A DNA stretch of 21,252 nt from Faecalibacterium sp. UBA1762 (GTDB lineage Bacteria; Bacillota; Clostridia; Oscillospirales; Ruminococcaceae), in assembly GCA_002314755.1 (NCBI GenBank), contig DCHC01000020.1, positions 1-21,252 of the forward strand, read 5' to 3'. The translations under genes and the position numbers were made by a program. Shown here piece after piece: positions 15,390 through 21,252 of the stretch. The notes below the pieces were generated by a model that was not told the origin of the DNA, did no database searches, and saw only the letters and a program-made list of their open reading frames with translations. How positions within the stretch are numbered: position 1 is the first letter of the stretch; each line of letters starts with the position of its first letter.

Positions 15390-17561
15390 ATGGATCGGTA
15401 TTCAGAAATACAGACACATATTGCCAGCTTTGCAGAGCTGGAAAAAATGGTGTTGGATTCACCCCGAAATTATGATATAGAACTGCTGCGTAAAGCTTAC
15501 GCGGTTGCGGAAAAAGCCCACAATGGGCAGATGAGAAAATCCGGAGAGCCCTATGTGACACATCCAGTCGCCGTTGCCGAACTGCTGTTTGAGCTGGGTA
15601 TGGATACCGAAAGCCTTGCGGCAGCACTGATGCACGATGTGGTAGAGGATACGGAGGTTACGCTGGAGCAGTTGACCACCTCCTTTGGCAGCGAAATCGC
15701 GCTGCTGGTTGACGGTGTTACAAAGCTGACCCAGTTGTCCTTTTCCTCTATTGAAGAGCGACAGGCCGAAAACCTGCGCAAAATGCTGCTTGCTATGAGC
15801 AAGGATGTTCGGGTCATGGTGATCAAGCTATGTGACCGACTGCACAATATGCGAACCGGTGACGCCTGGAGTCCCCAAAAGCAGCGGGAAAAAGCGCTGG
15901 AAACCATGGAGGTATATGCCCCCATTGCTCACCGTATGGGTATCAACCATGTAAAAGAGGAGCTGGAGAACCGCTCCCTGCGGTATCTGGACCCTGTCGG
16001 CTATCAGGAAATCTGCCAGCTGTTGGAGAAAAAGGCTGCCAATGAATTTTTGCAGCAGATTTCGGACAATATCCAGCAGCATTTGGCGGATAACGGTATG
16101 CCTCATGCCCATCTGGAATACCGGCTGAAAAGTGTCTATAGCATCTACCGCAAGATGTATGTACAGAACAAAGAGTTTGCGGAAATTTACGATGTCTACG
16201 CCGTCCGGGTGTTTTTGGATAATTTGGCGGAATGCTACAACGCACTGGGCATTATTCACGATATGTACCACCCCATTCCCAATCGGTTTAAGGATTATAT
16301 CTCCACCCCCAAGCCCAACGGCTATCAAAGCCTGCATACTACCGTGCTGGGGCATGAGGGCATCCCCTTTGAGGTACAGATCCGCACCTGGGAGATGCAC
16401 CGCACCGCGGAGTACGGCATTGCGGCCCATTGGAAATACAAGGAAGGCATTTCCGGCGGCAGCAGCAATCTGGATGAGCGCTTGGTTTGGGTGCGTCAGC
16501 TGCTGGAAGCCCAGCGGGACAGCGAGGATACCGAGGATCTGTTGCGCAATATCAAAAGTGATTTACTACCCGAGGAGGTCTTTGCTTTTACCCCTAAGGG
16601 GGATGTGATCAATCTGCCTGCGGGCGCGACCGTGATTGATTTTGCCTACGCGATCCATTCCGCGGTAGGTAACCGGATGGTTGGCGCAAAGGTCAACAGC
16701 AAGATCGTCCCCATTGAACACACGGTTCAAACCGGTGAAATTATCGAAATTCTCACCGGTCCGGCAGACAAGGGCCCCAGCAGGGACTGGCTGAATATTG
16801 CCGTCACCAGCGAGGCGAAAAACAAGATTCGCACCTGGTTCAAAAAGGAGTGCAAGGAAGAGAATATCGCCGAGGGCAGACAGGCAGTTGAGCGGGAACT
16901 GCGCCGGAATATGATCAGCATTCCCGCCGAAAGTTACGACAGCTTTATGGAGGAAATTGCCCGCAAGGTCCACCTGAATACGGTGGAGGATATGTACGCG
17001 GCCATTGGCTACGGTGGACTGCTGGTTTCTAAGCTGCTGGTGCGCATCAAGGATGAGTATAAGCGCTTTTTGCAGGAGGAGGACCCCACCCAGGCGTTCC
17101 AGATTCCGCCCAAAACCTCTACCAGCTCCGGCGGCGTGGTGGTGGAAGGCATTGACAACTGTCTGGTCAAGTTTTCCAAATGCTGTTCACCTCTGCCCGG
17201 CGACGAAATTGTTGGCTTCATCACCCGTGGGTACGGCGTCTCCATCCATAAAAGGGACTGTGTCAACGCCCGGGATTGCGATTCTCCCCGCTGGGTCAAG
17301 GCACACTGGGCGTCCGGTATTCGGGAGACCTTTACCACTTCATTGGAGATTGTCAGCACCGACTGCATGCGCTGTCTGAACGAGGTCAGCGGTGCGCTAT
17401 CCGGCATGCGTGTACCAGTCACAGGAATGAATATGCGCAATACCAAGGATGGTCGCGCCATGATGAACATCACCATCACGGTCAACAATGCCGAGCATCT
17501 GCGCAGCGTGACGGATAAGCTGCAAAAAATACGCAGTGTTGTCAGTATTACCCGTGCTTAA
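15390..17561 (+). CDS. relA: Bifunctional (p)ppGpp synthetase/hydrolase (RSH)
   Basis: RSH enzymes make (p)ppGpp from ATP and GTP/GDP during starvation and hydrolyse it otherwise. The 723-residue product has the full long-RSH layout. The HD hydrolase domain comes first (H58; H82-D83 in MHDVVEDT; then RLHNMRT). The synthetase follows (YDVYAVRVFLD near 267, RFKDYISTPKPNGYQSLHTTV near 295-315, EVQIRT near 328). Next are a TGS domain (about 396-455, VFAFTPKGDVINLPAGATVIDFAYAIH), a Cys-containing segment (CLVKFSKCCSPLPGD near 591) and a C-terminal ACT domain (about 648-723). Both catalytic halves look intact. I chose the ATG at 15390, with AAAGGA at 15372-15377; the frame is open from a GTG at 15315, but those 25 residues do not look like RSH. 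Confidence 0.95.
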   Translation: MDRYSEIQTHIASFAELEKMVLDSPRNYDIELLRKAYAVAEKAHNGQMRKSGEPYVTHPVAVAELLFELGMDTESLAAALMHDVVEDTEVTLEQLTTSFGSEIALLVDGVTKLTQLSFSSIEERQAENLRKMLLAMSKDVRVMVIKLCDRLHNMRTGDAWSPQKQREKALETMEVYAPIAHRMGINHVKEELENRSLRYLDPVGYQEICQLLEKKAANEFLQQISDNIQQHLADNGMPHAHLEYRLKSVYSIYRKMYVQNKEFAEIYDVYAVRVFLDNLAECYNALGIIHDMYHPIPNRFKDYISTPKPNGYQSLHTTVLGHEGIPFEVQIRTWEMHRTAEYGIAAHWKYKEGISGGSSNLDERLVWVRQLLEAQRDSEDTEDLLRNIKSDLLPEEVFAFTPKGDVINLPAGATVIDFAYAIHSAVGNRMVGAKVNSKIVPIEHTVQTGEIIEILTGPADKGPSRDWLNIAVTSEAKNKIRTWFKKECKEENIAEGRQAVERELRRNMISIPAESYDSFMEEIARKVHLNTVEDMYAAIGYGGLLVSKLLVRIKDEYKRFLQEEDPTQAFQIPPKTSTSSGGVVVEGIDNCLVKFSKCCSPLPGDEIVGFITRGYGVSIHKRDCVNARDCDSPRWVKAHWASGIRETFTTSLEIVSTDCMRCLNEVSGALSGMRVPVTGMNMRNTKDGRAMMNITITVNNAEHLRSVTDKLQKIRSVVSITRA

Positions 17562-17603
17562 TAAAAGCCATTTTTCATAAACGATAAAGGATGATAGCAG
17601 AAG

Positions 17604-18095
17604 ATGAAAGTCGTATTACAAAGGGTCAAAGAGGCCTCCGTTACCATTGAAAATGATGAGGTTCGCTCCATCGGCGCGGGACTGGTGCTGCTGGTGGGGG
17701 TCAGCACGACCGATACTCAAGAGGACGCGGTCAAAATGGCACAAAAATGTGCCGAGCTGCGTATCTTTGAGGATGCGGAGGGCAAGATGAATGTCTCAGC
17801 CTGTGAGCTGGGGCTCTCTGCGCTGATCGTATCCAATTTTACTCTGCAGGCAGATACCCGCAAGGGTCGCCGCCCCAGCTTTGTCAATGCAGCAAAACCA
17901 CCCTTGAGTATTGAGTTATATCAGCTGTTTGTTTCCGAAATGGGTAAATATGGTCTGAAAGAGATTAAAACCGGCGAGTTTGGCGCGGAAATGCAGGTTC
18001 GCCTGCAAAATGACGGCCCCATCACGGTGGTTCTGGATACCGACGAATGGCATACCCCCCGTCACGGCCATCATGAAAGAGGGCCTGAGCAATGA
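17604..18095 (+). CDS. dtd: D-aminoacyl-tRNA deacylase
   Basis: Dtd removes D-amino acids (and glycine mischarged on tRNA-Ala) from tRNAs. The 163-residue product has the conserved start MKVVLQRVKEASVTI. The active-site motif reads SNFTLQADTRKGRRPSF at 77-93, and the Gly-cisPro motif NDGPIT is at 136-141. The first motif is normally SQxT; here Gln is replaced by Asn (N78). The C-terminal tail is His-rich (WHTPRHGHHERG) and slightly longer than usual. The stop overlaps the start of the next gene by 4 bp (ATGA). Position after rsh is the common Firmicute order. Confidence 0.93.
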   Translation: MKVVLQRVKEASVTIENDEVRSIGAGLVLLVGVSTTDTQEDAVKMAQKCAELRIFEDAEGKMNVSACELGLSALIVSNFTLQADTRKGRRPSFVNAAKPPLSIELYQLFVSEMGKYGLKEIKTGEFGAEMQVRLQNDGPITVVLDTDEWHTPRHGHHERGPEQ

Positions 18096-18685
18096 CTATT
18101 TATAACTTACAGGGCAAACAGCCCTACTGTACCAACTGCTATCTTTTGATCAGTGATGACCAAAAGCAAGCTATTCTGATCGATGGCAGTGTTTCCCCGG
18201 CGCAGTTGCAGCCGCTGCTGGACCGTCACGGGGCTGCCCTGCGGGCGGTGTTGTTGACTCACGGTCATTTTGACCATGTGGAGCAGCTGGCAGAGCTACG
18301 GCATACATATGGGGTTCCGATCTATCTTTCCGGAATGGATGCCGCAATGTACGGTGTGGACGGTACAACGGAATACCCGGTATGCTTTGATTTTTCCCCG
18401 GAGCTACGTCCACAGATGCTTTCCACCCCTGGCCACACCCCTGGCAGCATCTGCCTTGCCTATCCCGGTTGTGTTTTTTGCGGTGATACGTTGTTTGCAG
18501 GCAGTGTCGGCAGAACTGACCTACCCGGTGGAGATGCCGCCGTCCTGTTTGATAACCTGCGTTTGCTTTGCGGCTTTTTGCAGCAGCAGCCGGGGGATTG
18601 CCGTCTTTTTCCCGGCCATGGAGAGGATACAACCTTTTCCCGGGAAAAGCAGACCAATCCTTTTCTTATCCGGGTACTGCGTTAA
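18092..18685 (+). CDS. Metallo-beta-lactamase-fold hydrolase (glyoxalase II-like)
   Basis: The 197-residue product carries the metal-binding signature THGHFDH (H57, H59, D61, H62), then H115 in STPGHTPGS, D132 in GDTLF and H176 in FPGHG. Two metal ions are expected. The GRTDLPGGD segment is typical of the small YcbL/GloB-like proteins annotated as hydroxyacylglutathione hydrolase relatives. Because Clostridia usually lack glutathione, the true substrate is probably another thioester or a related compound. The start overlaps dtd by 4 bp, and hemZ follows 56 bp later; dtd-MBL-hemZ is a familiar clostridial order. Confidence 0.88.
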   Translation: MTIYNLQGKQPYCTNCYLLISDDQKQAILIDGSVSPAQLQPLLDRHGAALRAVLLTHGHFDHVEQLAELRHTYGVPIYLSGMDAAMYGVDGTTEYPVCFDFSPELRPQMLSTPGHTPGSICLAYPGCVFCGDTLFAGSVGRTDLPGGDAAVLFDNLRLLCGFLQQQPGDCRLFPGHGEDTTFSREKQTNPFLIRVLR

Positions 18686-18741
18686 CGGGACTGTCGACTA
18701 ACAAGGTCTTGTTTCACATTATTTAAAGGCTGGTATTGTTC

Positions 18742-20217
18742 ATGAAGCTTTTTGTCACCGGTCCGGTCAGCGTTTACGAGTTTGAAAATCTGACCAGAAT
18801 GTTTTTTACAGGGGTGGAGGTTTCCGAAACCCGCCCCGTACGCGGACAGGATGCATTGGTCGTCCGTATCCGTTTACAAAAAAGCGGTGGGGTGCGGGCA
18901 CTGGTGCTGCTGCGAAAAGACGGCGGCACACAGGGTTTTGCGCGGACAGCCCGGGATAGCGAAACGCCGGAGTATATTGCCACCTGTCTTGTATACCGGT
19001 TGCTGTGTGATTTCACTGGTAAGACCCCTGCCTGGGGTATGCTCACCGGCGTACGGCCCGTGCATCTGTTGCGTAGTCCCAAGTTGGGAGACAGTCTGGA
19101 ACAGCGGGCAGATAATCTGCAAAATAAATATTTTGTTAGCGATGACAAGCTTTCCCTCGCCCTGACCACTGCCAGGGTGCAGCAGCCAATCACTGACGGC
19201 GTCACCCCCAAGGATTACAGTCTTTATATCTCCATTCCGTTTTGTCCCAGCCGCTGCAGCTATTGCAGTTTTGTCTCCCGCACCGTAGAAAACAGCAGGG
19301 AGTTGATCGAGCCGTATGTCCGGACTCTCTGCCGGGAACTGGTTGCCATTGCGAACCAGGCCAATCGGTACGGGTTGCGGCTGCGCAGCATCTATATGGG
19401 CGGCGGTACCCCGACCAGTTTGTCTGCCGCCCAGCTGCGCAGAGTGATGTGTTGTATCCGGCAGTATTTTCCGGTTGATAGTGTGCAGGAATACACCGTT
19501 GAGGCAGGTCGCCCGGACTGCACCGATGCGGAAAAGCTGCAGGTCATTCTGGAGCAGGGGGCTACACGCATTTCCATTAATCCGCAGACCCTGCAGGACA
19601 GCGTCCTGCGTCAGATTGGCCGCCGCCATTCTGCACAGGATATTTTGGACTGCTTTGCCGTTGCCCGCGCTATCGGACACAAAAATATCAATATGGATCT
19701 GATTGCAGGTCTTCCCTCTGATACTCTTGACGGGTTTACGGATACCCTGCGCCAGGTCATTCGGCTGAACCCGGAAAATATCACCGTTCACACGCTGACG
19801 CTGAAAAGGGCTTCAAACCTGGTGGTGGAGCAGCGCAATGAGGCCTATGGCGATGTCGCCGCTATGGTAGGACGAACCTCGGAACTATTGAAAGCCGGGT
19901 ATCTGCCGTATTATCTGTACCGGCAAAAGGGCACCCTGCAAAATCTGGAGAACACCGGCTTTTGTTTGCCTGGGTTTGAAGGATATTATAATGTTTATAT
20001 TATGGAAGAGCTGCACAGCATCTTTTCTGCCGGTGCCGGTGGCGTTACCAAGCTACTGGTGCCCGGTGACGGCAAAATCCGGCGTGTATTCAATTACAAG
20101 TATCCGCTGGAGTATGTCCGTGATTTTGAGGGTATTTTGGCCAAAAAGCAAGAGGTGGATGATTTTTATGGCAGGGATATGGATTCCGAAAAGATTGGTG
20201 GAGATTTCGCTGATTAA
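18742..20217 (+). CDS. hemZ: HemZ-type radical SAM protein (coproporphyrinogen dehydrogenase family)
   Basis: The 491-residue product has a non-radical-SAM N-terminal part of about 150 residues ending in WGMLTGVRPVHLL, a mark of HemZ. The radical SAM domain follows, with CPSRCSYC (C168, C172, C175) binding a 4Fe-4S cluster and MGGGTPTSL as the SAM-contact strand. EYTVEAGRPDC, RISINPQTLQ and NMDLIAGLPSDT come next. The family resembles oxygen-independent coproporphyrinogen III oxidase, but many carriers have no complete heme pathway, so the reaction here is uncertain. I chose the ATG at 18742 over a TTG two codons earlier. The nucleoside kinase begins 10 bases after its stop. Confidence 0.9.
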   Translation: MKLFVTGPVSVYEFENLTRMFFTGVEVSETRPVRGQDALVVRIRLQKSGGVRALVLLRKDGGTQGFARTARDSETPEYIATCLVYRLLCDFTGKTPAWGMLTGVRPVHLLRSPKLGDSLEQRADNLQNKYFVSDDKLSLALTTARVQQPITDGVTPKDYSLYISIPFCPSRCSYCSFVSRTVENSRELIEPYVRTLCRELVAIANQANRYGLRLRSIYMGGGTPTSLSAAQLRRVMCCIRQYFPVDSVQEYTVEAGRPDCTDAEKLQVILEQGATRISINPQTLQDSVLRQIGRRHSAQDILDCFAVARAIGHKNINMDLIAGLPSDTLDGFTDTLRQVIRLNPENITVHTLTLKRASNLVVEQRNEAYGDVAAMVGRTSELLKAGYLPYYLYRQKGTLQNLENTGFCLPGFEGYYNVYIMEELHSIFSAGAGGVTKLLVPGDGKIRRVFNYKYPLEYVRDFEGILAKKQEVDDFYGRDMDSEKIGGDFAD

Positions 20218-20227
20218 CCTTGCAGCC

Positions 20228-21097
20228 ATGCAGCCGCAGGCGTTTGTACGCCAGTGTGAAACCGAATATGACCGCCGGTTGGAGGATACCGCCCGGGCAA
20301 TTTTGGCTTCCGGGCGGCACTTGGTAATGCTGACAGGCCCTTCTGGAAGCGGTAAAACTACCTCTGCCAACAGACTAGCGGCCCTACTGCAGCAAAAAGG
20401 GCTGCCCTCTCAGGTGATCAGTCTGGATAATTTTTATCTGAACGGGGAGGATTATCCTACCCTGCCGGACGGCAGTAAGGATTACGAAAGTGTTTACGCG
20501 CTGGATATTCCTTGTATTAACCGCTGCCTTTCTCAGGTGGTAGCAACCGGCAAGACCCTACTGCCGCAGTTTGATTTTGCCCGGGAGCTTCGCAAGCCGC
20601 AGCCGGTGTCGCTGGATATTCAGGGGGGCGTGCTGATTGTGGAGGGGATCCATGCCCATAACCCTATTTTGCTGGGGGAGCTTCCGCCCGAAAATGCTTT
20701 TCGCTTGTATGTGGGTCTGCGGGAGGAATATTCTTATCAGGGCAGGCGCATTTTACCCACCCGGGATGTCCGCCTTGCCCGGCGTATGGTTCGGGATGCT
20801 CGTCACCGCAACCGCACCCCGCTACAGACCCTGGCCATGTGGCCCGGTGTATGCGAAAATGAAGACCGGTGTATGCGCAAGTATAAGCCTCAGGCAGATC
20901 ATATTTTGGATACTTCTTTCAGCTATGAAATAGAATGTCTTGCCTCTCAGCTGATCGCCCTCGCTGCGCCCTATGTGCAGCAGGAGCAGGGGGATGCCCA
21001 TAAGCTGCAGGAGCTGATAGATGATTACTCCCTTTGCTGTGTTCCCATGCAACAGTATCTGCCCCGGGATTCCATGCTGCAGGAGTTTTTCTCCTGA
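20228..21097 (+). CDS. Uridine-kinase-like nucleoside kinase
   Basis: This P-loop kinase of the phosphoribulokinase/uridine kinase family would phosphorylate a nucleoside, probably uridine or cytidine. The 289-residue product has Walker A GPSGSGKT (37-44), the substrate-binding SLDNFYLNGEDYP, the DYESVYALDIP motif, IVEGIHAHNP and an Arg-rich lid (RILPTRDVRLARRMVRDARHRNR). It is longer than classical Udk (about 210 residues) and matches the longer clostridial form. The start is uncertain: the ATG at 20228, 10 bases after hemZ, has no clear ribosome binding site. A GTG at 20198 or TTG at 20195 would overlap hemZ. The frame is open further left inside hemZ, but that part does not resemble the family. 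Confidence 0.85.
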   Translation: MQPQAFVRQCETEYDRRLEDTARAILASGRHLVMLTGPSGSGKTTSANRLAALLQQKGLPSQVISLDNFYLNGEDYPTLPDGSKDYESVYALDIPCINRCLSQVVATGKTLLPQFDFARELRKPQPVSLDIQGGVLIVEGIHAHNPILLGELPPENAFRLYVGLREEYSYQGRRILPTRDVRLARRMVRDARHRNRTPLQTLAMWPGVCENEDRCMRKYKPQADHILDTSFSYEIECLASQLIALAAPYVQQEQGDAHKLQELIDDYSLCCVPMQQYLPRDSMLQEFFS

Positions 21098-21158
21098 ACC
21101 GGTTTCTCCGCTGTTTAGCGCTATTTAGTCTGAAAATGAAAAAATCAAAAGAAAACTG

Positions 21159-21187
21159 TTGACATTCTGTTTTGAATATGATATCAT
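21159..21187 (+). promoter_or_regulatory. Sigma-A-type promoter for the tRNA gene
   Basis: A perfect -35 box TTGACA (21159-21164), a 17-base spacer and the -10 box TATCAT (21182-21187, one mismatch to TATAAT) place transcription start near 21194, about 33 bases before the tRNA. The AT-rich stretch at 21131-21158 could act as an UP-type element. Confidence 0.8.
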
Positions 21188-21226
21188 TAACAAGCGCCAA
21201 AGATATGCGGCAGCAAAACGAAATAT

Positions 21227-21252
21227 GCGGATATGGCGGAATTGGCAGACGC
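21227..21252 (+). tRNA. tRNA-Leu, 3' part outside the window
   Basis: The sequence starts GCGGATA (acceptor strand), then TG at positions 8-9, D-stem GCG paired with CGC and a D-loop GAATTGGCAGA. This is the standard 5' end of bacterial leucine tRNAs. The anticodon lies beyond the right edge, so the isoacceptor is unknown. Confidence 0.85.

Noticed and set aside
18874..19791. Minus-strand reading frame of about 305 codons inside hemZ
   Set aside because: It mirrors a conserved radical SAM gene and has no motif or start signal of its own.
1..21252. CRISPR arrays, toxin-antitoxin pairs, phage genes or defence systems
   Set aside because: No regularly spaced repeats, small paired toxin genes, nucleases of defence type or phage structural genes are visible on either strand.

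Overview
The window reads as two unrelated bacterial genome pieces joined end to end. Roughly bases 1-8,650 look like a member of Bacteroidales. The genes there start without Shine-Dalgarno sequences. Arg AGG/AGA and Ile ATA codons are common. bS16 carries a long Ala/Glu tail, an ECF sigma factor is coupled to a membrane-anchored beta-barrel protein, and TAnnTTTG (-7 type) boxes precede some genes. From about 9,150 to the end the sequence looks like a clostridial Firmicute, probably of the Oscillospiraceae/Ruminococcaceae type. Purine-rich ribosome binding sites appear, Leu CTG and Arg CGN codons dominate, and the gene set (cdaA-cdaR, recJ-relA-dtd-MBL-hemZ) is typical of Clostridia. The switch falls in or next to ispF (8,664-9,140). 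A metagenomic assembly chimera is the simplest explanation. I see no transposase, integrase, att-like repeat or phage gene at the join.

Left part. rpsP (5' end missing) and rimM overlap by one base and point right. comM points left and its end overlaps the end of rimM. tsaE diverges from comM across only 31 bp. An unrecognised lipoprotein gene points left, overlapping the end of tsaE by 17 bp. Next comes a leftward two-gene unit, an ECF sigma factor followed by a protein with one membrane helix and a C-terminal barrel, ending in a good intrinsic terminator. A rightward unit then encodes a secreted TPR protein and an EnvC-like divisome activator (4-bp overlap), followed 13 bp later by the start of ispF.

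Right part. All genes point right: cdaA (c-di-AMP synthase) and its regulator cdaR, a FAD-dependent dehydrogenase, recJ, relA/spoT-type rsh, dtd, a metallo-beta-lactamase-fold hydrolase, hemZ and a uridine-kinase-like nucleoside kinase. A strong sigma-A-type promoter then drives a tRNA-Leu gene cut by the window edge. The themes are housekeeping: second messengers (c-di-AMP, (p)ppGpp), DNA repair and tRNA quality control.

There is no gene-free stretch over 300 bases. I see no CRISPR array, insertion sequence, rRNA, prophage or recognisable defence system, and I found no convincing new multi-gene system. The observations most worth checking are the inter-phylum join, the sigma/barrel pair and the uncharacterised lipoprotein.
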